Source of the DNA: DASXIF01 sp036498145
GTDB lineage: Bacteria > Actinomycetota > Actinomycetes > Mycobacteriales > Jatrophihabitantaceae
Assembly (NCBI GenBank): GCA_963708625.1
Contig: CAVPSV010000002.1
Span: 124,001 to 188,000 of the forward strand
DNA: 64,000 nucleotides
Reading direction: 5' to 3'
Below the pieces are notes generated by a model that made no database searches, was not told the DNA's origin, and saw nothing but the letters and a program-made list of their open reading frames with translations. This document shows positions 1 through 8,797 of the stretch, piece after piece (position 1 is the first letter of the stretch; the number at the start of each line of letters is the position of its first letter). The position numbers and the translations under genes are program-made.

Positions 1-1
1 C

Positions 2-649
2 ATGGCAGGCGAGTCCGAATGGCTGGATGGGATCTCGAATGAGGACCCAATCGTGCTGAGCGCGGATGAGCGGGCAGCGCTCGGCGAGGTGATCGCCTAC
101 GCCGCGCTCATCGAAGAGCTAGCACTGGGCATCGTGAATCGGCTGAACGCCGAACTGGGGGAGCCTGGTCGTGGCGGAAAGATCGGTCCAAGGCTCCAGC
201 AAATTGCGACCCACGCCCATGACGCTGAGGCAGCGGCGTGGGCGACGACGGCGCGCAAGGCCATAGAAGAACGTGATCGCCTCACCCACACCGCGTTCAT
301 CATCCGCACGACGGATCCGGCCTTGCTCTGGGGGATGCGGTCGCACAAGGCGTTGCCGATAACCGGCATTCACCCGAGCGCGCTGTTTCAGACTCGGGAT
401 GCCTGCCGCGCAGTGTGGTTTGCCGGTCGAAGGATCAACTTTCGATTAAGCGGCTGGACGACGACCTACCGGCCGCGAGGCGAGTCGTGCGAACGGTGTG
501 GGAGGGATGCGGAGACTAGCGAAATGTTCGCGAACACACCTAGCGCCTGGCCGACCGGGACGCTAGGCGCGACAGCTCCTTATGCCGCGCCCGTCCACGC
601 TGATGACAAGTCACCGGCGGACGAGCATTGCGAGCGCGCGCCGCGCTGA
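2..649 (+). CDS. Hypothetical protein, possibly HEPN-like, may be 5'-truncated by the window edge
   Basis: I do not recognise this 215-residue protein. The first 110 residues read as helical, soluble protein (ALIEELALGIVNRL, then a second long helix ending ERDRLTHTAF). Arg91-x4-His96 fits the R-x4-6-H signature of HEPN RNases, which occur in many toxin and defence systems, but this is one short motif and weak evidence. The C-terminal third is low in structure and has a CxxC pair (CERC). The ATG lies at the very edge of the window, so a longer upstream start is possible. It sits in the left flank of the low-GC island next to other small accessory genes. Confidence 0.5.
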   Translation: MAGESEWLDGISNEDPIVLSADERAALGEVIAYAALIEELALGIVNRLNAELGEPGRGGKIGPRLQQIATHAHDAEAAAWATTARKAIEERDRLTHTAFIIRTTDPALLWGMRSHKALPITGIHPSALFQTRDACRAVWFAGRRINFRLSGWTTTYRPRGESCERCGRDAETSEMFANTPSAWPTGTLGATAPYAAPVHADDKSPADEHCERAPR

Positions 650-681
650 GCGCGTCCAGCGCTCGGCCTGTCCCGAGTTAG

Positions 682-1026
682 CTAGTCCGCTGTGCGGAAC
701 GTCTGCCCAGGTCCGCCGTAGCCGTAGTTCGGCACAGTTGGGAGCAAGCCGACGTCTGGGCACGCCGGACGGGCTGCCTTCGCGCAGGCCGAGCAGACGC
801 GGAAGATCATCGTCATATCGCCATCTGGCACCCTGCCCACCGGCATGCCGGTCTCCTGAGCCAGGAGGTGTTCGGCGTCATCGGTCGGGATGCCGAGAAC
901 CCTCATCCCTGCGACCACGAACTCTGCTGGCCCGGTGAGGCCCAGGCCGGTGTCGGTGCCTCGGAGACAGACGACGCACGAGCCGTAGTAGTTGCCCTGA
1001 AGGTTCGGCGGTGGCAGTTTCACCAT
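682..1026 (-). CDS. Small cysteine-rich (probable Zn-binding) hypothetical protein
   Basis: This 114-residue protein has two CxxC knuckles, Cys17/Cys20 and Cys78/Cys81, plus Cys89, which together could form a zinc-ribbon site. There is no signal peptide or membrane segment. It lies 9 nt downstream of the GNAT-like gene on the same strand, so the two are probably cotranscribed. Proteins of this kind are common as unannotated cargo in actinobacterial phages and integrative elements. No function can be assigned from sequence alone. Confidence 0.55.
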   Translation of the reverse strand: MVKLPPPNLQGNYYGSCVVCLRGTDTGLGLTGPAEFVVAGMRVLGIPTDDAEHLLAQETGMPVGRVPDGDMTMIFRVCSACAKAARPACPDVGLLPTVPNYGYGGPGQTFRTAD

Positions 1027-1035
1027 TCGTGGTCC

Positions 1036-1629
1036 TTACCAGTTGTTGGGGTCGGTCGACCCGGATGCCTGCGCGTTGAGCTTGGCTTTCATTTCGTCCT
1101 CAGTGGGCGGCGGCGGCACTCCGAGCGCGGTAGTGAACGCAACGCCTTCGGGGGTCCGGACGTCGGAATGCGTCGGCGGCGTCCACCCGTGGAATTCCGA
1201 CACGTCGCGCGCGATGTCGAGAAGCTGACGCGCCGCACCTTGCCGACGATGACCCGGATCGACGTAGATCATCGCGATCAGCCCTGCATCCTCACCTTGC
1301 CTCTCGACGGCGAGCCCCGCCAGCCACTTGATGTAGCCGATTGGCATCATGTCGTCGAGCAGCACGACGGTCGTGCTGCGCAGGTTCGTAAACACGACCC
1401 AGGCCCACGGCCGGTCGCCCGGGATGCCTGAAGGTAGGTACAACACGGCGCGAACGTACGGCGCTGCCGCAGAGCATTTCAAGACTGATGAGCACGCGCT
1501 CTGGACGGTAAAATCAGGACTGTTCGGCACGCCCGGCAACTGCACTGCGAATTGTTTCGTGTAGCCAACGCGTGAGCGTCTAGCACGGCCCCCGAACGGG
1601 GCGAGGCAGGGTGCGCGCCGGGCGATCAC
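1036..1629 (-). CDS. GNAT-like acetyltransferase, phage/element type
   Basis: The C-terminal half (around residues 85-150) looks like a GNAT fold: a strand ending IAMIYVDPGHRRQGAARQLL carries the RxxGxA acetyl-CoA pyrophosphate loop followed by a helix. The protein is 197 residues as drawn, but the first 25 or so residues are Arg-rich and may lie upstream of the true start, since no clear ribosome binding site decides it. The tail is Pro-rich and charged. It would acetylate an amine on a protein or small molecule; the substrate is unknown. It precedes the CxxC gene in a two-gene unit that is divergent from the HNH gene. Confidence 0.5.
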   Translation of the reverse strand: MIARRAPCLAPFGGRARRSRVGYTKQFAVQLPGVPNSPDFTVQSACSSVLKCSAAAPYVRAVLYLPSGIPGDRPWAWVVFTNLRSTTVVLLDDMMPIGYIKWLAGLAVERQGEDAGLIAMIYVDPGHRRQGAARQLLDIARDVSEFHGWTPPTHSDVRTPEGVAFTTALGVPPPPTEDEMKAKLNAQASGSTDPNNW

Positions 1630-1664
1630 GGTGCGCAGTCCTGCCCCCGGTTTAGGCTGCCAGC

Positions 1665-2528
1665 GTGTCGCGAAATTACTCCCTTCCCACCATCAAGACC
1701 TTGTTCGGCCAAGCCCAGCGATGCGCGTGGCCAGGCTGCCAACAATCGCTGATCTTTGTGGATAAGGGCGTGTCCACCGTCGTTGCCGAGATTGCCCACA
1801 TCCGTTCGGAGAAGACGAACGGTCCGCGCCACGATCCGAACTACACCGGAGACGTCAACGGTGACGCCAACTTGCTGCTCCTGTGCGGCACGCACCACCC
1901 GCCTGTCGATCGACACGAGTCGATGTATCCAATTGAGGAACTGGTCGAATGGAAGAAGCAGCAAGTTTCGACGGCGGGGGCTGGCATCCAAATCTCGACC
2001 GAGGAAGCCACGCGCTTTACGGGTCCATCCAAGGAGGAACTCCGGGCCATGGCGAAAGTGGCTCGTCTGACCACCCGAGTGGAGCGGACTTGCGAGCGTG
2101 CAGGCAACAACCTCAGCGTGATCGAAAGCGAGCGACGTCAAGCCCTGAGCGCAATGCGTATTCGGTTCGGTCCTGCCTACGCCATCAAGGATGACGGCAC
2201 ACCTCTACTCAACCCGAACGGCACGAAGGTCAATCTCAGCGACACGATGCAGATGTCGCCGGTCGAAGCGGACAAGTGGCATGCGAGGGCCAACGCCTCG
2301 CTTCAGGGCGACCTGCCCGCCGTACGGGCGGCCCTCGACAAGCTAGATGAAGAAGTGAACGTCCTACGCATGATGAACCTCCCACTCGGCGCAGCAGCGA
2401 ATCGAGTGCTTCTGACCGCCGAAGGGGCCGCTCAGGTCATCGGCAACCAGCAGGCGATGGAGCAGCTTTTCGCCAATATGCACGCTGCGATCCATGACAT
2501 GTGGCTGCTCGCAAATCCCGACGGATAG
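1665..2528 (+). CDS. HNH endonuclease-like protein with C-terminal helical region
   Basis: This is a 287-residue protein. Residues 15-90 form an HNH/His-Me-finger-like module: Cys20-x4-Cys25, an AEIAHIRS strand with His45, then LLLCGTHHPPVD carrying Cys74, His77, His78 and Asp82. Such stand-alone HNH proteins (AH[IV]...LLLCxxHHxxID) cleave DNA and are frequent in mobile elements and defence islands. Residues 110-287 are mainly helical and charged, with no family I recognise; they may be a sensor or multimerisation part. The GTG start has little leader and may be read from a leaderless transcript. No methyltransferase or other restriction partner is next to it. Confidence 0.6.
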   Translation: MSRNYSLPTIKTLFGQAQRCAWPGCQQSLIFVDKGVSTVVAEIAHIRSEKTNGPRHDPNYTGDVNGDANLLLLCGTHHPPVDRHESMYPIEELVEWKKQQVSTAGAGIQISTEEATRFTGPSKEELRAMAKVARLTTRVERTCERAGNNLSVIESERRQALSAMRIRFGPAYAIKDDGTPLLNPNGTKVNLSDTMQMSPVEADKWHARANASLQGDLPAVRAALDKLDEEVNVLRMMNLPLGAAANRVLLTAEGAAQVIGNQQAMEQLFANMHAAIHDMWLLANPDG

Positions 2529-3050
2529 GGGAACCTGACGTGGGCTACGTGGTGCGGCGATAGCCGGACAGGCTGCGGCGATTTGTCCCCGAAAAAAAGT
2601 CCCAGACCTGCGCGGCATGTCACGCGCCGGGCGGCTGGGTCCTGGCGTGTGCCCGCCCGAGTTACGCATAGCCCCCTTGCTGGTGCTGCTCGTGGTGGAT
2701 GCGGTGAGCACGTCCGCAACTCGCTGGGCTTCGGCGCTGGCGGATGCGAGCCACGGCCGGCGAATTTCGTTGCCCTGGTGCTGGCGGCGGTACCATCACT
2801 GCGCGCGATTCGCACTCGGGCGGGTGGGGCCTTGTCCGGAACTGGCCACTGCTCCCAAGGCAGCGGCCAGACATGCCCGACTCGGCCGGTAGCTATCAGG
2901 TCGACGTGATGGTGTGCGACAGCGTGGTGTCGTCTACAGCGACGGCGGCGTCAAGCCAGGTTCCGAGATGATCGAGATTGACTGCCGGTAGCGGGACGGC
3001 TGGAACGCGACGTACCGTAGCCGACCGAACAATCTGGCGTTTGCCGTGTA
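2529..3050. other. Non-coding or degraded stretch, 522 nt
   Basis: I see no convincing gene here. Several short open frames exist on both strands, but none has a plausible start signal, conserved motif or protein-like composition. An A-run at about 2592-2598 (gaaaaaaag) is unusual for this GC content but is not preceded by a clear hairpin. The stretch lies between the HNH gene and the 3' end of the catabolic operon and may be scar tissue from an earlier insertion. Confidence 0.5.
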
Positions 3051-4550
3051 CTAGTAGTTGATCCATGTGGTCTTCAGTCCCGTGTAGTTGTCGAGCGCAT
3101 GCAGGGAGAGATCGCTGCTGAATCCCGACTGCTTAAAGCCGCCGAATGGGGTGCATACTGAGAGTGCATCGACCGTATTGACGGAAACTGTTCCAGCGTG
3201 GATGCGGTCGGAGATGCGCAGCGCGCGGCTCAGGTCCGATGTCCAGATCGACGCAGCCAACCCGTAGATCGAGTCGTTTGCAAGGCGGATCGCTTCGTCC
3301 TCGTCGTCGAAGATCTGCACCGCTAACACCGGTCCGAACACTTCTTCACGTAGAAGGCGGGGTTCGACGGCGGCAGTGTCCAGCAAGTCAGCGCGGACGA
3401 TGGTCGGCTCGAAGTATCGATCTGAGCCCTCCACTGTTCGCCGGTGACCGCCAGCAACGATTGCTTCGCTCGACACCTCGATCACGAACTCTTCAATGCA
3501 CGCAACGTGATGACTGTCGACTAGTGGCCCCATCGCGGTGTCAGGTTCGAGCGGATGACCGATCTTGATGGTCTCGGCATAGCGCGCGAGAGAGTCCACG
3601 AACTCGTCTGCGATCAAGCGGTGGACGAGCAGACGTGAATTGGCTGAGCAGACCTCGCCTTGGTTAGCGAAGATGCCCCTGGCCGCAGCCTCTGCTGCAA
3701 TTCCGATGTCCGCGACATCGGCGAAGATCAGGTTGGGACTCTTTCCGCCGCACTCCAGTGAGACCTTCTTCATGTTCGACGTACCCGAATGGATCAGCAG
3801 CCGCTTTCCGACGGCGGTAGAGCCAGTGAAGGTCAGCGCGTCGACGCCGTGGTGTAACGCTAGAGCACGGCCGGCGTCGCTGCCTAGACCGGGAGTTACG
3901 TTGAGAACTCCGTCGGGCAGGCCGGCCTGGGCGCCAAGTTCCGCGAGCAGTAGCGCAGAAAGTGGTGCCCGTTCTGACGGTTTGAGGACGACGCTGTTAC
4001 CTGCTGCGAGAGCTGGGCCGAGTTTCCACGCTGCCGTCTCAAGGGGGAAGTTCCAGGCAGTGATAGCGGCTACGACTCCAAGGGGAGTGCGTGTCACGAA
4101 GGCATGCGCGCCGGGCCCCGTTGGAGCAACCTCACCGAACAGTTTGTCGATAGATTCCGCGTAGAACGCAAAAGTTCCCGCTGCCGCAGGCACGTCGAAA
4201 GATCTTGCGTCCGCGACGGGCTTACCCATATCGCACGAGTCGAGCAGCGCAAGCTCGTCGGCGTGAATATCGATGAGTTCTGCAAGGCGGAGCAACACGC
4301 GCCGCCGCTCGTTGGGCGCGGCCCGACTCCATACACCCGACTCAAAGGAGTCCCGGGCCGCCGAAACAGCGCGGTCAATGTCCTGTTCACTACAAGCCGA
4401 AACATTCGCAAGCGTCGCGCCCGACGATGGATCAATTGTCGCGAACGTCTTCCCGTCGGCCCCTGCTGCAAAACTACCGTCGATGAAGGCGTCAGTGTGG
4501 ACTGTCTGCTTGGCAGCCAGCGCTTCCCATTCGACGCGGGAGTGTCCCAC
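3051..4550 (-). CDS. NAD-dependent aldehyde dehydrogenase (PuuC/BetB-like)
   Basis: This 499-residue soluble enzyme oxidises an aldehyde to the acid with NAD(P). All family landmarks are present: Asn167 in TAWNFPL (oxyanion hole), Lys190 in VLKPSE (cofactor), the general base Glu266 in SLECGGKSP and the nucleophile Cys301 in NQGEVCSANSR. Length is normal. The SLECGGKSPNLIF stretch is closest to aminoaldehyde dehydrogenases such as PuuC. It is the last gene of the minus-strand operon after the amine dehydrogenase and the cupin (gap 11 nt), so its likely job is to oxidise the aldehyde released by amine oxidation. The start is a GTG; the exact substrate is inferred from context only. Confidence 0.88.
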   Translation of the reverse strand: MGHSRVEWEALAAKQTVHTDAFIDGSFAAGADGKTFATIDPSSGATLANVSACSEQDIDRAVSAARDSFESGVWSRAAPNERRRVLLRLAELIDIHADELALLDSCDMGKPVADARSFDVPAAAGTFAFYAESIDKLFGEVAPTGPGAHAFVTRTPLGVVAAITAWNFPLETAAWKLGPALAAGNSVVLKPSERAPLSALLLAELGAQAGLPDGVLNVTPGLGSDAGRALALHHGVDALTFTGSTAVGKRLLIHSGTSNMKKVSLECGGKSPNLIFADVADIGIAAEAAARGIFANQGEVCSANSRLLVHRLIADEFVDSLARYAETIKIGHPLEPDTAMGPLVDSHHVACIEEFVIEVSSEAIVAGGHRRTVEGSDRYFEPTIVRADLLDTAAVEPRLLREEVFGPVLAVQIFDDEDEAIRLANDSIYGLAASIWTSDLSRALRISDRIHAGTVSVNTVDALSVCTPFGGFKQSGFSSDLSLHALDNYTGLKTTWINY

Positions 4551-4561
4551 GGTCGCCTGCC

Positions 4562-4930
4562 CTAGCTCGGTATGGAAGCGGCGAATAGCTTCAGGAGCGG
4601 CTCGTCAACGGTCCAGGTACCTCCCCATCCGGCGCCGATGGTGAAGCTGTCGCCGGCGCGAAAAGTTTGAGGTTGTCCGCCGTTGGTCGTCAGGGTGACG
4701 CTGCCGCGGATGACGGTGCAAAATTCGTGACAGGGATAGCCCGTGATCTGTTCGCTGTAGGGCTGGGCCTCCCAGACGCCGACCGTGTACGCACCGTCAC
4801 TGGTCGAAAGGTAGACGTGTTCGCGCTCTTGCGGGTCACCGGCCAGCAGTCCGGCGGTATCCACGTAGCTACACGGGGTTAGCTCCACGCCTGGCGGCGG
4901 TCCGGGATAGACAGCGCTGATTTGCGACAT
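4562..4930 (-). CDS. DUF861 (Cupin_3) domain protein, EutQ-like
   Basis: This is a small single-domain cupin of 122 residues. The core matches the Cupin_3 pattern well: VGVWEAQPYSEQITGYPCHEFCTVIRGSVTLT followed by the AGDSFTIGAGWGGTWTV strand. Proteins of this family accompany amine and ureide catabolic genes (for example EutQ and ureidoglycolate-type proteins), but most have no proven reaction. The start at MSQIS is preferred over an upstream ATG because GGGAGA lies just before it. It sits between the amine dehydrogenase (10 nt gap) and the aldehyde dehydrogenase (11 nt gap), so it is cotranscribed and probably serves the same pathway, perhaps on an unstable intermediate. Confidence 0.8.
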   Translation of the reverse strand: MSQISAVYPGPPPGVELTPCSYVDTAGLLAGDPQEREHVYLSTSDGAYTVGVWEAQPYSEQITGYPCHEFCTVIRGSVTLTTNGGQPQTFRAGDSFTIGAGWGGTWTVDEPLLKLFAASIPS

Positions 4931-4940
4931 GGATTCTCCC

Positions 4941-7049
4941 TCAATCGATCGTCGGGGACAGGGCGGTGACTTCACGCCGGAACGGCACTTCGTCGTTGGG
5001 TGGCAGCACGGCATCGAACTCCTCGGCGAAGCGACGCCCGGACCATACGGCAGCGGCGATTGTGCCGGGAGCCCAGCAGTCTCCGATTGCGCGTACCGAC
5101 TTGAGTCGACCTGCGGTGCAATGCTCCTGCAGTTCGAGATACAGCGATTCCTCGGGGAGTCGGGCCGTGACCATCACTACGGCGTCAGCAGGCAGTTCGC
5201 TCGCTCGGCCGGTGTAGGCATTGATCACGTCAACGGAGTCGTCTCCGACGGCGGTGACAACGCAGCTGGTGTGCAGGTGGACGCCGGATTCCAGAAGTTG
5301 GCGCTGAATCTTTACGATCTCCAGCGTGTTGACAGTCCACGCCGATGCCTGCGCGGCCGGCGTGACGAGGTGGACCTCGTAGCCCTCGCGGGCGAGCAAT
5401 TCGGCAAGGACACCGCCGAGGTAGTAGTGGTCGTCGTCGAACAGGACCAACCGATGGCCGCTAGGTCTGCTCCCGGCCATCACATCGTCGGGCGTGAGTA
5501 TTTCTGTGGTGGGCTGGATCGGGATCGGGTGCGTGTGCCAGCGGGCTACCCCGTCGCGTCGCCAGGTCGCGCCGGTTGCCACCGCAACATAGTCGAAGCC
5601 GTAATCGACAATGTCCTGGGCGGGCATCGGGCTCTCACGAAACACGTCGACGTTGCTCATGGCCGACAGCGCCTGCTCGCGGTAGTCGAGTACGCGGATC
5701 CAGGAAGCAAGACCGGGCAGGCGAGCCTCCTTTGCGACCCGACCCCCCAGATTCCGCGACGCCTCTGCAAGCACGACGTCGTAGCCCCGCACCCCCAGGG
5801 CACGAGCTGCCTCCAGCCCGGCCGGACCGGCACCCATGATCAGGACCCTCGCATTTGACTCCTTAACGCGGATGAACTCGGGGTGCCACCCACGGCGAAA
5901 TTCCTCCCCCATGCTTGGGTTTTGGGTGCATCGGATGGGTGACATCGTGAAATCACCGGAGACGCAGATGTTGCAGCCGATGCATTCCCGGATCGTCTCT
6001 AGTCGGCCGTCGCGGATCTTGTTCGGCAGGTAGGGATCGGCGATCGACGGTCTGGCAGCCCCGATGAGGTCAAGGATCCCGCTCTTGACCTGACGAACCA
6101 TTAGATCTGGGGACGTGAATCGGCCTACGCCGACGACGGGCCTGCTGGTCAGCTGCTTGAGCCCGGAGACATATTCCTCCTGCTCGCCCTCCGGCCCGAA
6201 CCGGGAGGAGTTGGAATCGTCCTCCCAGCTGCCCATAACGAAGTCCCAGAGATCGGGATGTTCCCCGAGTTCGCCGAGGATATCTTCTATGTCGGGGCGG
6301 GTGAGGCCGACGTCTCCCAGCCGCTCATCGACGGCGATCCGACAGGCAACGGCGGCTCGACCGTCGATTTCGTCGTGGGTGTCCTCGAGAATCTCGCGCA
6401 ACAGTCGCATCCGATTAGTTGCCGACCCGCCGTATTCGTCGGTTCGCTGGTTGTAACGCGGGGAGAGGAAATGGTGAATACCCCCCAGCGCATGTCCGGC
6501 GTAGACGTAGACGAGGTCGTAGCCGGCGCGCAGCGATCGACGGACGGCGTTGCGATGCCAACGACGCAGGTCGGCGATGTCGGCTTTGGTCATCGCCCGT
6601 GCCTGCACCGGCTCGTAGGCGAAGGAAGCGACGGGGAGGTGGCTCGGCGCTAACGGAGTCTCACGGCTATACAGATTCGGAGCGTTTAGTCCGTTGTGGC
6701 TGAGTTCGATTCCGGCGAGCCCCCCGCCCTGATGGATGGCGTCGGCGATTCGCGCCACTGCAGGGATGTCCTGGTCGTCCCAGAGACGCAGCTCGATGAA
6801 CGGCGCGATGTCGGAGGTCGCGTGGATCTCGACCTGTTCGGTACACACGACAGCCCAGCCACCCTCTGCCTTCACCCGTCGCATGGCTGCCTGAGCAGTG
6901 GGATCGCGGTACCCCATGCCATTGCAGTGCGGCACCTGAAAGAATCGGTTCTTAGTGACGAGCGGCCCTATCCGCACGGGCTCGAACAGGACGGCGTAGC
7001 GCGAAGCGTCCCCGCCGGTCACTGCGAGGGTCACTGGTGTTGCAGTCAT
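4941..7049 (-). CDS. Covalent-FMN, 4Fe-4S amine dehydrogenase (trimethylamine/histamine dehydrogenase family)
   Basis: This 702-residue flavoprotein has the three-part layout of trimethylamine dehydrogenase: an FMN TIM barrel (about 1-390), then two nucleotide-binding domains. Cys42 in QVPHCNGMG matches the residue forming 6-S-cysteinyl FMN. Cys356, Cys359, Cys362 and Cys374 match the 4Fe-4S ligands. The YVYAGH motif (183-186) matches the catalytic Tyr/His region. In the substrate bowl, the position of Tyr60 is Gln72, Trp264 is Trp268 and Trp355 is Asp366. From memory, this Gln/Trp/Asp set is that of histamine dehydrogenase rather than the trimethylamine enzyme, so a primary amine or diamine substrate is likely. 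It would give an aldehyde plus ammonia, with electrons passing to an electron-transfer flavoprotein or similar acceptor. GGAGGG precedes the ATG. Confidence 0.85.
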   Translation of the reverse strand: MTATPVTLAVTGGDASRYAVLFEPVRIGPLVTKNRFFQVPHCNGMGYRDPTAQAAMRRVKAEGGWAVVCTEQVEIHATSDIAPFIELRLWDDQDIPAVARIADAIHQGGGLAGIELSHNGLNAPNLYSRETPLAPSHLPVASFAYEPVQARAMTKADIADLRRWHRNAVRRSLRAGYDLVYVYAGHALGGIHHFLSPRYNQRTDEYGGSATNRMRLLREILEDTHDEIDGRAAVACRIAVDERLGDVGLTRPDIEDILGELGEHPDLWDFVMGSWEDDSNSSRFGPEGEQEEYVSGLKQLTSRPVVGVGRFTSPDLMVRQVKSGILDLIGAARPSIADPYLPNKIRDGRLETIRECIGCNICVSGDFTMSPIRCTQNPSMGEEFRRGWHPEFIRVKESNARVLIMGAGPAGLEAARALGVRGYDVVLAEASRNLGGRVAKEARLPGLASWIRVLDYREQALSAMSNVDVFRESPMPAQDIVDYGFDYVAVATGATWRRDGVARWHTHPIPIQPTTEILTPDDVMAGSRPSGHRLVLFDDDHYYLGGVLAELLAREGYEVHLVTPAAQASAWTVNTLEIVKIQRQLLESGVHLHTSCVVTAVGDDSVDVINAYTGRASELPADAVVMVTARLPEESLYLELQEHCTAGRLKSVRAIGDCWAPGTIAAAVWSGRRFAEEFDAVLPPNDEVPFRREVTALSPTID

Positions 7050-7159
7050 CGGCCCTCCGCCTTCAATTGGAGCCTGAGCATGGCGTGCCAGGCCTCTCGT
7101 CTGTCCAACCGATCTATCCGAGTCAGGTCATCGGTTCGATCGAATCAACGCAGAAGGCA

Positions 7160-8065
7160 CTATCCGCGTTGCCCGAGAACTTCCGCACACACTTCTGCTA
7201 CTGCCTCAGCCCGGCGTGTCAGTCTTCCGCCTGCTGCCGCGATGAGGACGACATCGAGTGGGGCTCCAGGCGGATCCAGCGGCACCGCCACTACCTCTCG
7301 ACCGTCCAAGGACATCGAGACAGACGGTCGAAGGTTGAGCAGTGTGTATGCCAGTCCGCGGCCTACGAGTGCACGCACCGTTTCCACGTTCGTGCTGCGA
7401 TATCGGACCAGCGGTTCGATTCCCACTGACGAGAACAGCCCTTGAAAATACTCTCGGCTCTGCGGGAGGTCCAATAGTGCCAGCGGCTCATTAGTGAGCT
7501 GGTCCAGTCTGATCCGAGACCGGCGAGCAAGTTTGTGCGCGGCTGGTAGGAGTATGTACGGCGACAGACGGCGTACGCGGCTGCGGGTGAGTCGCGGATC
7601 CGCTGCCAGGTCATAGCCCAGGCCTAGCTCGAATCGACCGCCGAGTACCCCTTCAGCCAAGGCGTCGAGGTCGACCTCGTGAGTCTCCAATCGCAGCTCC
7701 GGGTAACGATCGGCACACGTAGCCGCAACCTCCGGCAGCACATAGGGCGCGAGCACTCCGAAGCATCCGAGGCTGAAGGAACCGGCCAGCTTCTGGCCCA
7801 GGCCGTGTGCCTCATTCATGAGATCGTCGGCTTCAGCGAGCAGCCGGCGACAAGCGACGAGTAGGTGCTCGCCAGCCGCGGTGAGCGTTACGCCCCTCGA
7901 GCGGTGCCGCGTCAGGAGCTGGATATCGAGCGCACGTTCCAGATCAGCCAAGGCAGTTGACATCGCCGATTGGGACAGATGGACGTTCGCGGCGGCGTTG
8001 GTGACGCTGCCGCATTCAGCGACCGCGACGAAGTACCCGAGCTGCCGCAACGTGTATTCGGCCAC
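7160..8065 (-). CDS. LysR-family transcriptional regulator
   Basis: This 301-residue regulator has the typical N-terminal winged helix (YTLRQLGYFVAVAECGSVTNAAANVHLSQSAMSTALADLERALDI is read across residues 4-48 and includes the recognition helix) and a C-terminal periplasmic-binding-like effector domain. It is divergent from the flavin reductase operon and lies 110 nt upstream of the amine dehydrogenase on the same strand. It is therefore well placed to control both arms of the pathway, and by family habit to activate them when it binds a pathway compound. The 127-nt divergent region holds a CTGT-TTT-ACAG dyad that could be part of its site. Confidence 0.9.
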   Translation of the reverse strand: MAEYTLRQLGYFVAVAECGSVTNAAANVHLSQSAMSTALADLERALDIQLLTRHRSRGVTLTAAGEHLLVACRRLLAEADDLMNEAHGLGQKLAGSFSLGCFGVLAPYVLPEVAATCADRYPELRLETHEVDLDALAEGVLGGRFELGLGYDLAADPRLTRSRVRRLSPYILLPAAHKLARRSRIRLDQLTNEPLALLDLPQSREYFQGLFSSVGIEPLVRYRSTNVETVRALVGRGLAYTLLNLRPSVSMSLDGREVVAVPLDPPGAPLDVVLIAAAGGRLTRRAEAVAEVCAEVLGQRG

Positions 8066-8192
8066 AAAACCTCCGCTATGGTGTGAACCGCATCAGGGTA
8101 ACCGAACCGCTAGGACGATTTTAGCTGTTTTACAGATATCCTGCGCCTGGGACATCCTCGGTGGCGAACCGCGGTCGACATCGGAGGTACCC
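8066..8192. promoter_or_regulatory. Divergent promoter region between LysR gene and monooxygenase operon
   Basis: This 127-nt gap separates the divergent LysR and flavin reductase genes. It contains an inverted repeat CTGT-ttt-ACAG at 8125-8135 within an AT-rich run (ttttagctgttttacagata), the most AT-rich stretch nearby. LysR proteins usually bind such dyads in divergent gaps. A good ribosome binding site (CGGAGG) lies at 8182-8187 before the ATG at 8193. Confidence 0.5.
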
Positions 8193-8777
8193 ATGGCCTC
8201 GCAACAACTGGCGTCAGGCGGACGGGACCGCGATGTCGTTCAGGACCAGATCGGAGACGCATTTATTTCGGCAATGAGCGCGGCCGCCACCGGGGTGACT
8301 GTCGTCGCCACCGATGGGCCGGGTGGGCGGTTCGCGCAGACGGTCAGCGCGATGTGCTCCGTCTCAGCGGAACCTCCGCTCGTCCTGGCATGCCTGCATG
8401 GGCGCAGCCCAGCGAATGCCGCGATCACATCGAACGGTGTCTTCTGCGTCAACGTCCTCGCTCTGCAACACGACCACGTCGCTGACACCTTCGCCGGTCG
8501 CCCCTGGCCGGGCAAAGATCGCTGGGATTTCTCCTGTGGGCATTGGTCCACCGCACCCTCCGGCGCGCCATGCATTGTCGACGCGATCGCTTCGTTCGAC
8601 TGTGACGTCGAGCGCAGCATCGACGCTGGCTCGCACGTCGTCTACATCGGCCGAGTCCGGGTCGTGCAAACAACCCCAGGCACACCCCTCGTCTACACCG
8701 CGCGCCGGTATTGGCGGCCGGAGTCATTCGAGCCCTCCACATTCGAACACCACCCCAATGCTCGTCCTGCACTCTGA
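8193..8777 (+). CDS. Flavin reductase, HpaC/RutF type
   Basis: This 194-residue protein belongs to the flavin reductase-like FMN/FAD-binding split-barrel family. The typical start of the fold is seen: a short N-terminal helix, then ATGVTVVATDGPGGRFAQTVSAMCSVSAEPPLVLACLH read across residues 34-70, and a GxxFCVNVL strand. It would use NAD(P)H to make reduced flavin for the monooxygenase encoded 20 nt downstream, as HpaC does for HpaB. The ATG at 8193 is chosen because CGGAGG precedes it, and an upstream in-frame extension covers the promoter region. Confidence 0.87.
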   Translation: MASQQLASGGRDRDVVQDQIGDAFISAMSAAATGVTVVATDGPGGRFAQTVSAMCSVSAEPPLVLACLHGRSPANAAITSNGVFCVNVLALQHDHVADTFAGRPWPGKDRWDFSCGHWSTAPSGAPCIVDAIASFDCDVERSIDAGSHVVYIGRVRVVQTTPGTPLVYTARRYWRPESFEPSTFEHHPNARPAL

Positions 8778-8797
8778 TAGCACACGAGAGGTGTCAG

